This document shows, piece by piece, positions 1 through 12,690 of a stretch of DNA of 64,000 nt. The translations under genes were made by a program, and so were the position numbers. The stretch is from contig JAXRKN010000041.1 in assembly GCA_038502055.1 (NCBI GenBank), forward strand, positions 1,203,001-1,267,000. The letters are read 5' to 3'. The notes under the pieces were generated by a model that saw only the letters and a program-made list of their open reading frames with translations, was not told the DNA's origin and searched no databases. Every line of letters starts with the position of its first letter. Position 1 is the stretch's first letter. Origin of the DNA: Tanytarsus gracilentus. Taxonomy: Eukaryota; Arthropoda; Insecta; Diptera; Chironomidae.

Positions 1-1
1 T

Positions 2-3000
2 CCATATCTAGTCTTTGAACTTGCCAAGACACTTCGAGATCAAACAATTATCGACCCAGCAATGACCGATGAAGAGATTTCGAGTGCATTCGGAAAAGCC
101 ATTGATACTGGAATGGCAAAGGTTATGGCTAAAATGGGTATCAGTACATTGCAATCGTATAAGGGAGCTCAAATTTTTGAGGCTGTCGGATTAGGCAGTG
201 ATGTTATTGAGAAATGTTTCAAAGGTACACCATCACGCATTGGAGGCGTTGGTATGGAAATTTTAGCTCGCGAAGGTCTTGAGCGCCATCAAATGAGTTT
301 CCACAATTTGTCGCCTGACTCACAAATTCTCCGCAATCCCGGTTTGTTCCATTGGCGTGCAGGAGGTGAAAGTCATATCAATGAACCCAGTTCCATTGCA
401 TCGCTTCAGGAAGCAACAGTAACTAAAAGTCCAAATTCATACACTCAATATCGTGAAGCCACCATGGACAGTATCAGGAAGTGTTGCTTACGTGGTCAAA
501 TGGATTTTGTTACTGATCGAGAAAAAATTGACATTTCTGAAGTTGAGCCAGCAAGTGAAATTGTTAAAAGATTTGTGACAGGTGCCATGTCATTTGGTTC
601 AATCTCGCTCGAAGCTCACACTACGTTAGCTATTGCCATGAATAGAATCGGTGGTAAAAGTAACACAGGAGAGGGTGGTGAAGATGCAGATCGTTATCTC
701 AATCAAGATCCTGAATTTAATAAACGTTCAGCGATTAAACAAGTAGCTTCAGGGCGTTTTGGAGTGACGGCTGCTTACATCGCCAATTCCGATGATCTGC
801 AGATCAAGATGGCCCAAGGCGCGAAGCCAGGTAAGGAGCCGAAAAGACCTACCTATAATTAAGAATGACTCTAATCATTGACCTAACAAGGAAAAATTAA
901 CCTTAAATTTTTTAACAAAACGGTTAAAATTTAAATTTTCGTGTCCTCGCTACTTAAAAATTGATGCGAAAATTATTAGCAGCAGGGACCGGCCCGCTTG
1001 AGCTTATCGCTTTGCGATATTTTATTTTAATTCGTCACATAAAGCAAGTTTAATGGTGTAAGTTTAGTTTAAAAACATTGCTAAGTGGACAAGATTTAAG
1101 AAATTCATGGAGGTGATTAAAAATAAATAAAATTAGTAAGAAAAAAATTATGATGAAATTAGAGAAAAACATGGATAAATAAGTTTTGATATGCAACGTG
1201 TGTCTGCAATTTTTATCATGAATCAAAATTAATCCCCTTTTCGTTTAATCCAAGTTTTATTTTATAAATTTTTTCTCATTCTACAGGCGAAGGAGGAGAA
1301 TTACCAGGTTATAAAGTCACAAAAGCCATCGCAAAGACGCGTCATTCAGTCGCAGGAGTCGGTCTCATTTCACCTCCACCTCATCACGACATTTATTCGA
1401 TTGAGGATCTCGCTGAATTGATTTATGACTTGAAATGTGCAAATCCCAAAGCGAGAATCAGTGTCAAGCTCGTGTCAGAGGTTGGTGTAGGTGTCGTCGC
1501 TGCTGGCGTTGCCAAAGGAAAAGCTGAGCATATTGTTGTCTCAGGTCATGACGGAGGCACTGGAGCTTCTTCCTGGACTGGAATTAAGAGCGCTGGTTTG
1601 CCATGGGAACTTGGCGTTGCTGAAACTCATCAAGTTCTTGTATTGAACAATTTGCGATCACGTGTTATTCTTCAAGCTGATGGACAAATGAGAACAGGCT
1701 TCGACATTGTGATTGCTGCATGCTTAGGTGCGGATGAAATTGGATTCTCAACGGCACCACTCATCGTCATGGGCTGCACAATGATGAGAAAATGTCACTT
1801 GAACACTTGCCCGGTTGGCATTGCCACTCAAGATCCAATATTGAGAGCTAAATTTGCTGGAAAACCAGAGCATGTCATCAACTACTTCTTCTTACTTGCT
1901 GAAGATGTAAGTTTTAAAAAAAATTCTATTGAAACAAAATTTAAAAATATTTTTTATTAGATTCGTGAAATAATGGCAAGTTTAGGTATTCGCAAATTTC
2001 AAGAACTCATCGGTCGTACTGACCTCATCAAAGTCAAAAAAGATACAAGCAACATGAAAGCTGAAACTTTAGACCTTCAACTTATTCTTCAAAATGCGCT
2101 CGAAATGCGTCCAAATACAAACATCATTGGCGGTTCAGTTAAACAAGAATTCCAACTCGATAAACGCTCCGATAATTACATCATTGATTGTGCTAAAGGC
2201 GTTATTGATGGTACTCAAAAAACTCTCAATCTCGATATGACAATTCGCAATGAGGAACGTGCATTCTGTTCAACTTTGAGCTATCATATTGCATGCAAAT
2301 ATGGTGAAGCTGGTTTACCCGAAGGATCGTCAATTAACATCAACTTGAAGGGTTCAGCTGGTCAGAGCTTTTGTGCTTTCTTAGCGAAAGGAGTTAATGT
2401 GAAACTTCTCGGCGATGCTAATGACTATGTTGGGAAAGGTTTGAGTGGTGGAACAATTGTAATTACTCCACCTCTTGAATCTTCATTTGAGAGTCACTTG
2501 AACGTTATTGTTGGCAATGTTTGTCTTTATGGCGCCACAACTGGGAAAGCTTTCTTCCGTGGAATTGCTGCTGAACGCTTCTGTGTTCGTAATTCAGGCG
2601 CTATTGCAGTTGTTGAGGGAGTCGGTGATCATGGATGCGAATACATGACCGGTGGAATCTGTCTTATTCTGTCGGGTAATACTGGTAGAAATTTTGCGGC
2701 TGGCATGAGTGGTGGCATTGCATACATCTACGATCCCGAAGATATTTTCATCAATGGTAAAGCCAACACTGAGTCAGTTGAATTATGTGAAATTGACAAT
2801 AAAGATCGTGAGGTTGTTAAGGGATTATTGGAAGAGTTTGTTGCTCAAACTGGATCTGTACTCGCGAAAGAAATTCTCAACTCATGGCCTGGTGTTTGCT
2901 CAAAATTCGTCAAAGTATTCCCTTACGAGTATCAGCGGGCACTTAAGACACTCGAGGAGGAAAAAGCCAAAGAGAAAGCTGAAGAGGAAAATGCTCAGGA

Positions 3001-4659
3001 CATTAATGTCGATCATGATCCGTATGAGCCCAAAAAGATTGTAAAGGATATTGAGGAGGCTGTTAAAGACATGGCTCTCGAAAAGCGTAAAATGGACAAG
3101 AACTTGGATAAAGTTCGTGGATTCGTTAAATATAAGCGAGAAACTCAACCTTATCGTCCACCCGCTGAACGCATGAAAGATTGGAAGGAAATTTATAATT
3201 TCGAACATGTACGCAGAAATTTGAAAACTCAGGCAGCGAGATGCATGGAGTGTGGTGTACCATTCTGTCAATCAAATGTTCATGGATGTCCCCTCGGAAA
3301 TATCATTCCCAAATGGAATGATCTTGTGTTCACTGACCGATGGAAAGATGCATTGCTTCAACTTTTGCAAACAAACAATTTCCCTGAATTTACAGGTCGC
3401 GTCTGCCCAGCTCCTTGCGAAGGATCATGTGTTCTTGGCATTTCTGAGCCACCAGTCACAATTAAGAACATCGAGTGCGCAATTATCGATAACGCTTTCG
3501 AAACTGGTTTAATTAAACCCGAAAAGCCGACAGCTAGAAGTGGATATAAAGTAGCCATCGTTGGATCCGGTCCAGCTGGTCTTGCTGCTGCTCAACAACT
3601 CAATCGTGCTGGTCACACAGTCACTGTTTTCGAGCGCAATGATCGTCCTGGTGGACTTTTGCAATATGGAATTCCAACAATGAAGCTATCAAAGGATGTG
3701 GTCATGCGACGAATTGATTTAATGGTAGCTGAAGGAATTAACTTCAAGTGCAATGTCAACATTGGCACAGATATTGATCCAAAAGATCTCGTTAAAGACT
3801 ATAATGCAGTTCTTATAACAACCGGAGCAACTTCACCACGTGACTTGCAAATCACAAATCGTCACTTGAATGGAATTTACTTTGCAATGGAATTCCTCGA
3901 GGCAAATCAAAAGCGTCAACTTGGAACACGCAAAGATTGCATTTCAGCAGAAGGAAAAGATGTAATTGTTATCGGTGGTGGAGACACTGGATGTGATTGC
4001 ATTGCAACTTCATTACGTCATGGAGCAAAATCAATTACAAGCTTCGAGATCCTTCCTCATCCACCAGAAACTCGCGCAGCCGACAACCCTTGGCCTCAAT
4101 GGCCGAGAATTTTCCGTGTCGACTATGGACATGATGAGGTTAAGCTCAAGTTTGGAAAAGATCCACGAGAATACAGCATTACAACGAAAGAATTTTTGGA
4201 TGATGGAAATGGAAACCTTAAGGGTGTCAATACGGTTAAAATTGAATGGGTTAAAACACCAACTGGTCAATGGCAGATGAATGAAGTTGAAGGTTCACAG
4301 CAATTCTATCCGGCTGATTTAATTTTGCTTGCTATGGGATTCTTGGGACCCGAAAAGAAAGTTCCGACTGATATCGGTGAGGAGTTTCAATACTTTTAAA
4401 TATATTAAATAATCAAAAAATTAACAATTTTACAGGACTCCCACTCGACAACCGTGGAAATATTCAATGCTCGATCGGCACTTACGGAACATCAAATTCA
4501 AAGGTTTTCGCAGCTGGTGACTGTCGGCGAGGACAATCACTTGTCGTATGGGCAATCAATGAGGGACGACAAGCAGCTCGTCAAATCGATTCCTACCTAA
4601 CTGGTGCACCGTCCGTTTTACCAGGGCCTGGAGGTGTGATTGTTCCACAAAAAGTTTAA
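2..4659 (+). CDS. Glutamate synthase (NAD(P)H), 5'-truncated by window edge
   Basis: Glutamate synthase transfers the amide of glutamine to 2-oxoglutarate using NAD(P)H, giving two glutamates; in insects it works with glutamine synthetase in ammonia assimilation. Four exons are visible: 2-830, 1287-1906, 1961-4376 and 4436-4659, joining in frame into 1362 residues. The family is usually about 2,100 aa, so the N-terminal glutaminase domain and part of the central domain lie upstream of the window. Visible in order: the FMN-binding synthase domain, including QGAKPGEGGELPG across the first splice; the 3Fe-4S cysteine cluster CHLNTCPVG; the GXGXG beta-helix domain; then a fused beta subunit with 4Fe-4S cysteines (CMECGVPFC, CPAPCEGSC), the FAD site VGSGPAGLAAA and the NAD(P)H site IGGGDTGCDC. 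Alpha and beta subunits fused in one chain fits the eukaryotic enzyme. Family assignment is near certain. Confidence 0.97.
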
Positions 4660-5480
4660 ATTTATAACGAAAATACTTAGATTTTGCGTCCATAATTTTA
4701 AAACGACTTTCATCTGAATATTCGTTTGCATTTTTTACTTCAAATATTGTTTGACACAAAAAAAATCAATTAAAGCAGAGCTTTATGCGAGTCGCCCCAA
4801 AAAAATTTATAAAATCAATTATTGTAAGCCTAATTTTTAACACCAAAAATTGACATGATAAAAAGATTGAAAAAATGAAACGAAAAACAATAAGTAGTGG
4901 AAGAGTTTATTCTTTATTGTAAGTCATATTAAATGAAAATGTGATTTACTAAAAATAATGTAATGAAATTTCTGCTTTCTGACGTGATGTTTAGTTACTC
5001 TTTGTTACTTTATGAATATAAATGGAGTAAGATTTAGTGACGTTATGAGAGAATGACTTTTTAAAAGAGTTCACAAGTCGTCTCCACTAAATGCTCTTTT
5101 AAAAGTTTAAAAAATTTATCTTCTATGTAATCGCAAATGTAATGAGAAAATCATTGATCGATCTCCACGCTTAAAAAGTATAAAGCTTATTGAAAAATAT
5201 TTTTTGTTCACTATTTTATTTAAATTCTACATCCAATAGAGAGCTTAGAGAATGAAAAATGATATAATTATGAGAATGATCAAAACTGTTATCAAAACTA
5301 TATTGTCGGATGTTGTTTGAAATGTTTAACTATTTACATATAAATGGTATGATCATCCAATTTATTTACACTTAAACATGAGTCATCAAAAGAAATCTAC
5401 TGAATCCACCGTCAAAAACTTTAAAGAATTATTATCTCTAATTCATATATTCATATCCTTAATCTCCAAAAATAAACCAA

Positions 5481-5516
<36 letters not shown>

Positions 5517-6770
5517 AGGAAAATCTGAAAATAGTTTTTATTTTTTTTCTCTCATTCCACATACTAAGCACAAAAATAAACAAAGAAACGCATTTTTATT
5601 GATGATATGAAAAAATTTATCTAAGTGTTGAGACATATCATGAAAACTCATGAGTGGCATAAAAATATAACAATGAATTAAAAAAGACCCGCATGTTAAA
5701 TTAGATGTCAATTAACATATACAAAAAAAAATATTTTACGTCAAAAGCATTTTAAGGAGCTCTTTAAAAAGCTCTTTGAAACTAACCTAAAAAAATATTG
5801 AAAACTGAAGTGATGAAATATCCTTTTAATACCACCTAAAATACTTTTAAGGATAATCAGCCTTTCTCATTTCAAAAGTTTCCTTATAAAAAAAGTGATT
5901 CTTACAACTGGATTCTACGAAGAAAAATAAATATTTAAATGATATGTCCAGAGACAATAATTAGAAATTATGAAGAACTCTTTTGAGGTGAACAAGTAAA
6001 AAATTTACGTAGATGAACGTTTAATATGAAATATTTACCCAAAAAATAATTGTAGAATTTATGTATATCATAGTTCTGACAAATTTATTGAAAAATATAT
6101 TTAAAAATAAAGTTTGAGGTTACAGCGTAGATCATAAGAATAATTCTTTATAATATTTTTTTAAGGGACTTTCATTAATATAATTTGGTTCTGTTTCGAA
6201 AATTTGTATATAAGAAATTTAAATTATTTAAGTATGGGTAGATGCTCAGTGCCCGAGTTCATGGAAAATACGCCCGACTTTTCAGAAAGTGTTCAAGGTA
6301 TTGAAATAATCAGAATTAAAGCTTTATAGCTTTAAAATTTTTCAGCAAAAATTGACAGATTGAAATCAGCATTACATTCTCATGACATCCACTTTTCATC
6401 AATGAGTTTGCGTGTTAATTTTGTAATGTAATTATTTCAGTAATTTGTAATTACTCATCTCTGGTGAAAATTTTATTTTTTTTGGCTCTTTTAACCGTGC
6501 CGTCTTCATTAAACAACGACTCCGATCATCGAGGAAATGCATTAATGCACAGCGATGTATGCAGCAAATATCACAATTAAATAATTAATAACTTTTTATC
6601 CCTTAAAATTAATTTTAAAAAAATATCGTTTTGTAACGTTTTATGAAAATTTAAAAAAGATGTTGTGCCGCAACAACAACCATGACAACAACAGAAAAAC
6701 ACTTTTTACAAACAAAGAAATTCTCAATTAAAAATTGATTTATTCAAAAAGAAGTACACATTAATTAATC
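4660..6770. other. Intergenic DNA between glutamate synthase and nudC
   Basis: AT-rich sequence with the 3' UTR of glutamate synthase at its left end and the probable nudC 5' UTR at its right end. It includes a (CT)n tract. No credible coding exon was seen; the short open frame near 5378-5602 runs through the CT tract. Confidence 0.6.
5484..5513. repeat. (TC)n simple repeat
   Basis: About 15 uninterrupted TC units in intergenic DNA. Confidence 0.95.
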
Positions 6771-7898
6771 ATGGATAAAAAAGAAAGAGAGCAGCGATTT
6801 GACGGACTTTTGTTTTCACTCGCCGAACAGCATCCGCAAGGTGTTTTGGATGTAAGAAAATCAAATTTAAGTGTGCACATTTTTTTCAATGTTTAATTTT
6901 TAGCTTCTTCAAACAATTGCCGGGTTTCTTGCGAGAAAAACTGATTTCTTTACTGGCGGTGATAATGGTGAATGGGAGAAGGTGAGTTGAGCTTTATCAC
7001 AATACTTAAAATACAAATTATTTTCTGCATGTTTGATCAATGACTCATTTTTGTTTTTGTCTTAATTAAAAAAAAAATATCATTTTAGGTTCTCCTTAAT
7101 GCATTCCGTAAAGAGGGTGCACAAGCAATTGAAGCCGCAAATGAGAAGAAACTAGAACGAGAAAGGGCCGAGAAGCGACAACAGGAAGCAGTTCAAAAGA
7201 GAAACGAGGCACAAGGACGTCCTCGATCGGCTACAATCACTGAGCTCACTGATGAGGAAGCTGATAAACTTCAAAATGAAATCGATACTGAGAAGAAATC
7301 TGATGAGGAGCCAGTTGAAGTTTCGAAGCCACTCGGTGATGATCCTGATGAGGAGGTCGATGAGATAGAAAAGGGAAAGTTAAAACCAAACGCTGGTAAT
7401 GGATGTGACTTGGAAAATTATAAATGGACACAAACACTTCAGGAAGTCGAACTTCGAGTCCCATTTAAGAGTATTGCAAGTCTCAAGGCACGCGATGTTG
7501 GAGTTACCATAACAAAAAGAACTCTAAAGGTCGGTCTCAAAAATCAAACGCCAATTATCGATGGTGAACTCAATGCTGAAATTAAGACGGATGACTCGCT
7601 TTGGACAATCGATAAAAACACCATCGTCATTACGTTCGAGAAAATCAATCAAATGTCGTGGTGGGATCGTTTAATTAAAACTGATCTGCCAATTTCAACG
7701 CGTAAAATCAATCCTGAGCCCTCGAAATTGTCGGATCTTGATGGCGAGACTCGTTCACTTGTCGAGAAAATGATGTACGATCAGAAACAAAAGGAACTGG
7801 GACTTCCAACCAGCGAGGAACAGAAGAAGCAAGAAGTTATGCAAAAGTTTATGCAGCAACACCCAGAGATGGATTTTTCAAAATGCAAATTCAATTAA
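6771..7898 (+). CDS. nudC: Nuclear migration protein NudC
   Basis: NudC is a p23/CS-domain co-chaperone that works with dynein, Lis1 and Hsp90 in nuclear migration and mitosis. Three exons (6771-6851, 6904-6981, 7089-7898) encode 322 aa, close to the 331-332 aa of human and Drosophila NudC. The N-terminal part (FFTGGDNGEWEKVL) is followed by a charged Glu/Lys/Arg-rich coiled region. The CS domain starts near residue 161 (YKWTQTLQEVEL) and contains SLWTIDKN and the MSWWDRLI signature. The C-terminus ends HPEMDFSKCKFN, typical of the family. The start is the first ATG, leading straight into the conserved EQRFDGLL segment. A polyadenylation signal AATAAA lies at 7953-7958. The gene sits between glutamate synthase and Rac1 on the same strand. 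Confidence 0.96.
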
Positions 7899-8862
7899 AA
7901 TCACAAATAATACTAAATATGTACTTTATTTTAAATTAAAGCATTTAATCTCAATAAACGGTCACTAAAAAATTAAATTGCTGAACACGACTCTTTTTCA
8001 ACTTATTCACCATACTTGAATTCGCTGAATTCTTCTGTATAATTTCTTTAGTAGAAAAAGGAAAAAGTTAAATAAGTGTGCAACTTGTGTCCGAATCAAA
8101 ATAAAACAACTTTTATTTAACGCATCTAATCCTTAAGTAGCCTTGTAAGTTCGAGTTGAAGTGTTATCATATGATTTTACCCCGAAAATTCCATCACAAA
8201 AGCATAATTCTTTTTGGTAGCTATTATGGACAATTGAAATTGAAAATCAACACAAAACGCCCAAACAAGTGCATGTGAACATAGAAATATGGTTGATAAG
8301 AGTTATTTAAAAGTAAATTTAATCAAAATGCGCACTTAGTGGATGAGTGAGGAAAAGTTTCAAAGTTTATAAGTGCCTTAATAAAAAAAATATATGAATC
8401 ATCATAAAATTGCTGGATGAATTTGATTGTTCACGCAAGAAATAAATTTAGCATTGCACAGTGTATGATTGCGATGATAAAAAGATAGTTATTTAGATGA
8501 ATTCGCGTCATCCAGTTGTGTACCTTGAATTTCTACATTTTTTAGTGACCTTCAGAATTAACTACAGTCGGATTTTTTTCTCACACATGAACTGGTGTAT
8601 ATCCAATTTAAAACAAACTCACATCTCATCTCCCACATTCTAAAAAAGCCGCCGAGAGAGCGAAAAGAGAAAAAATTAAATTTTCATTCATAGATTTTTA
8701 TGCGATTGTACTGGAGTTAATGACATTTGTCTTGTTCTCTGCTTGAGATCTCTTTGTGGGACTTAACTAATTTGTGATTTTTATCTCCTTTAATATACAG
8801 GATAAATTAATACAATTTTTTGGATCCCAGTAGAAAAATCGCACTTTAAAAAAATATAAAAA
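7899..8862. other. Intergenic DNA and probable Rac1 5' leader
   Basis: Contains the nudC 3' end. Further right, a CAG near 8800 after a pyrimidine-rich stretch could be the acceptor of a 5' UTR intron of Rac1. No coding exon was seen. Confidence 0.45.
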
Positions 8863-9787
8863 ATGCAGGCCATCAAATGCGTAGTGGTTGGCGACGGGTG
8901 AGTGTTTCAATTTATGTAGAAAGGGTCAACTTGCACATTAAACATATGTAATGACCCATATACACAAATGACATGCATATACATGCAGGAATCTCAACAT
9001 GAATTGAATTTAATTTTTTCTTTGTGTTCTCATCCTAATCAAAAAAATGTCTACTATATGATGGATTTGCCATATGTACAGAGCTGTCGGTAAGACATGC
9101 TTGCTCATCAGCTACACAACAAATGCATTTCCGGGAGAATATATTCCAACAGTTTTTGACAACTATTCAGCCAATGTTATGGTGGACGGAAAACCTATAA
9201 ATTTAGGACTTTGGGTGAGTCATAATACTTATTTAAAAGATAATGTTTAAAGCAAAATAGTATTAATGCTTGATAAAATTGAGATCTAAAAATAAAATTC
9301 ATATCGTAACAGGATACTGCTGGTCAAGAGGATTACGATCGATTACGTCCACTATCCTATCCACAAACCGATGTCTTCTTAATATGTTTTTCACTCGTCA
9401 ATCCTGCGTCGTTTGAAAATGTAAGAGCAAAATGGTATCCGGAGGTGCGTCACCATTGTCCAGCTACACCAATAATTTTGGTTGGAACGAAATTAGATTT
9501 ACGAGATGATAAAAATACAATAGAAAAATTGCGTGACAAGAAACTTCAGCCAATTACATATCCACAGGTATGGGAAGAGAAGGAAATGCTTTTAAAGTGA
9601 AAACTCATCATCTTGTGATTTTCCATTTTAGGGTCTCGCAATGGCGAAAGAGATTGGCTCCGTAAAGTATTTAGAGTGTTCAGCTTTAACGCAGAAAGGT
9701 TTAAAAACGGTGTTTGATGAAGCTATTCGAGCTGTATTGTGTCCAATACTTCCACCAAAGAAGAAGCGCCCATGCACGTTGCTCTAA
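8863..9787 (+). CDS. Rac1: Rac family small GTPase
   Basis: Rac GTPases cycle between GDP and GTP at the plasma membrane and drive actin remodelling. Four exons (8863-8897, 9082-9214, 9313-9567, 9632-9787) encode 192 aa, the standard Rac length. Visible: P-loop GDGAVGKT, switch I with TVFDNYSANV, switch II DTAGQEDYDRLRP, guanine-specificity motif GTKLDL, ECSAL, and a basic tail ending in the CAAX box CTLL. The terminal leucine predicts geranylgeranylation. The start MQAIKCVVVGDG is the canonical Rac N-terminus, which separates it from Mtl (longer start) and Cdc42 (MQTIK). Whether it is the Rac1 or Rac2 orthologue of Drosophila cannot be told from sequence alone. Confidence 0.95.
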
Positions 9788-11278
9788 GCTGCCTCCGTGT
9801 GTAAATAACTATAAATGAAAAAAAGAAAAATCCTTGTGAGTTCTTATATCCTCCATTTTCTGCCTATTCTACGTTTTACCAACCCAAAATTTACAATTTT
9901 TGAACACACACACGAATGATCGTACAAAAAAATATTAAATGTGAAGAAAATCAAAAAAAATATTTGTAGAAGTTGATGCAACAGTGAAAAAAAAGTCGCC
10001 AATATACAATATTTGTACCATCATTGTAAGATTTTCCCCCAAAAAAAATTCTTTTTTATATTATCCAAAAAATGCAACAAACAAAACTACCAATAAGCAT
10101 TTTAAATATTTCAATATCTGAGATGTGACATCTCAGTTTGATCCTGTAAGACCCACTAGAAATATAAATTTAAATATGTCATCTGGGTGTCACGCATAAT
10201 AAACAAAGCGCGCATTCGTGAAGTTGAGCATCAATTATTTAATTTCAATGAAAGTTCTAATATAACCAGGATGTAAAACTTTTTCTACTAAAAAAACACT
10301 TATAAAAATGAAACGAGATAAAATATTAGCGCATAATTAATAATAATGATAAAACCATTGTAATAATAATTAATTTAAATGCTTCTTTTTCGGTGACAAC
10401 AAAATCCAGAATCAGTATAATTAACAATTTATTAAAATGCTGTTGAATGGGACAAAAAATATTAAAAAATGTTTATGTTTTAACACGCATACTTTTATTA
10501 TTATTATCTCTCAGAATTTTCATTCTTAACTTTGATACATTTAATCTTCGTGAAAATGCTAATGAGAGAAAAAATCGAGTTTTATTATATTAATTGTAGA
10601 TTCATTTAAAAAATGCTTTTCAAGATTTTCTTACACTTCCTTACTACTTCTTTGGTTTTATTATATAATTTTAAATGTGTAATATGAGGATTAAGAACGA
10701 ATTTTTATAATTGAAGATTATCGTGTCCTCCTCCTCACTTAGTCTTCATACCCATCAAATTTTCTTCTTTTTTTATTGGTCAACCATCATTTTTCAATCA
10801 CTTTTCAACGCTTTGTATTAAAAAAATTAATTCGATATAGTAAAAAAGTTTGATACAAAAAGAGAGCAAATGAAAAATTATGCATAAATCAATCATGCTC
10901 CAAAATAAAAACACATCAATGAAAAAAAATGTGAAGGAAGATTTAATTAGTTAGATGAGCCTCTTTGCTTAGTGCTTCACATATATAGATGAAATTTTTG
11001 AAATTTGGACAAAGAATGAAAAATATTTTTGGTATGAAAAAAAAAATTATAACCTGTAGCTAGATTTTGGTTCCGATTGATAAATTTTTGCTGAAAGGAA
11101 AGTGAAATATTATTTTATCATTTTTATGTTTTCAAAGAAAAAAATAAAAAATATTAACTGAAAAATTTTAACTAAATGTAAATTTGCGAGTTTCTTTTTC
11201 TGTTTGTAAAAACTGTTAATTTATTTTTCATTTTCAGTATTTTATAGAAATCACACAAAATAATTAATTTTTAATGCT
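9788..11278. other. Rac1 3' region and intergenic DNA
   Basis: Long AT-rich 3' flank with several AATAAA-like sites, for example just before 10200. No coding exon was seen. It lies between Rac1 and the convergent orphan membrane gene, so both 3' UTRs are probably here. Confidence 0.5.
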
Positions 11279-12506
11279 TTATCTTGGCATTTTTTGATAG
11301 CGCATTTCCAGCATACATACGGCACTTGAAATTCCAAAGAAAATTAAAAAAGTCATAGCGACAATCACAATAGAGACTTGATGTCGTCGCCGGCAGATAG
11401 AACGATTTTTTTTACGCTCTTTATTAAAGCCATTAAAAGTTATCACTGTCCGGAGAGAGAAAAAGAAAATCAAATAAAATATGATTAATGAGCAGATAAG
11501 AGTTATCAGCAAAGATTACCAGTAAAATTAGTATTTGTTGCGGAACTAGTGATAGAGAGTTGATCGCCATCCTTCTTCTTTTTGTTATCAACTTTTATCG
11601 ATTCGGTCGTTAAATTTTCTTCATTTACCGATAAAATGCTCTTGATGTTATCCAACATTTGCTTTCGATGATCAAAGTCACTTTTGTTGTAAATTTCTGA
11701 ATGTTGGCTGTTGAAATTTTCCAAATTTTTTACGCTCAGCAACATTGAGTTGGCACTCTGTGAAGAAATGTAAATTTAACTGACTCGAAAATTTAATTAA
11801 AATTCTTCGCATAACTTTTTACCGTTTAATTTTATAAAAAGTAAATTTAAATTCATCTAACGACTTCTCATGAGACCTTCAATCAACGCTCAGCCTTCAA
11901 GTTTAATTAAATGCTTAAGAACTTTCAAGCTATGTTTCTCATGAATTACTTTTTCGGCAGAAGACATTGCCAACACGTGACTCGATATATTTATTAGACC
12001 TTTAAATCTCAATATGGTCATCGACTTATTGAAATTGAATTTTAATGAGCATTATTGAATATTTCTTCTTTGAGGTCTTGAACCTCCATAATGACTTGAA
12101 TTTATTTAAATTTGAATCGGTCGTTGACATTGTGACTTACATAATTACTTTGATTGCTTCCACCCGAATTCAATAGTGATGATGATGTTGATGATAGACT
12201 GTGCAATGAAGACGGTTTGGGTGCTTTGTGAACGAGATACATTTCTTGTCGGCCCGTTAAGTTTTTGCAACTGCCAGTTGGCAGCTTCTGTTGATGGTTA
12301 ATTGATGTGAGATAAATTCCTTCCGTTTCACTTTCACCGCCACCCAAAAATTTATCATTGGTGTTCGGCTTTCGACAGAGTGAAGAACTTTTGCTGGTTG
12401 ATGCATTCGAGGAGGAACTGCTCGTTAGACTCGCACGTGGTATGTGAAGTCGAGGAATTTGTGGAATTTTATCTTCAGTTTTTTTACAGTTTCGTCTAAT
12501 GTCCAT
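11279..12506 (-). CDS. Orphan protein with C-terminal membrane segment, paralogue 1
   Basis: Not a family I recognise. Three minus-strand exons, 12506-12141, 11757-11520 and 11445-11279, encode 256 aa. The ATG follows a 3' splice site (CAG then AC-ATG), so there is at least one upstream non-coding exon. In order: EDKIPQIPRLHIPR near the N-terminus, a Ser-rich stretch (TSSSSSNASTSK), GGGESETEGIY, KAPKPSSLHSLSSTSSS, GGSNQSNY, then SVKNLENFN, a polar linker, a basic stretch (ICRRRH), one hydrophobic segment of about 22 residues and the short tail EMRYQKMPR. There is no signal peptide at the start, so it looks like a mostly cytoplasmic protein with a C-terminal anchor (inference). A second copy with the same exon phases lies at 26997-28447. 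Confidence 0.85.
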
Positions 12507-12631
12507 GTCTGAGAAAAAAATTTAAAAGTGACAAATTTATTTTTTTGCTGTTAAAAACAACTTTAATGTCAAAGCTTAGCTATGAGCGTTCATTCGATAT
12601 TGAAGAAGAAGAAAAATCACGATCATCGAGG

Positions 12632-12690
12632 AAAAACTGACCTTTGTCAATAAAATATAGCGACTCATTGATTTGGGTCAATGGTTCATC
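12632..12690. promoter_or_regulatory. Conserved non-coding block upstream of paralogue 1
   Basis: Contains ACTGACCTTTG and GGTCAATGGTTCATC separated by exactly 29 bp. The same two blocks with the same spacing occur upstream of paralogue 2 at 29597-29654. On the opposite strand the first block reads CAAAGGTCA, a nuclear-receptor-type half-site. The block lies about 125 bp upstream of the ATG, so it could be promoter or 5' leader. Function is inference; the conservation is seen directly. Confidence 0.6.

Noticed and set aside
2900..3271. Antisense frame within glutamate synthase
   Set aside because: Shadow of a strongly conserved exon on the other strand.
5378..5602. 74-aa plus-strand frame
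   Set aside because: Built on the TC microsatellite and AT-rich DNA; no protein-like features.
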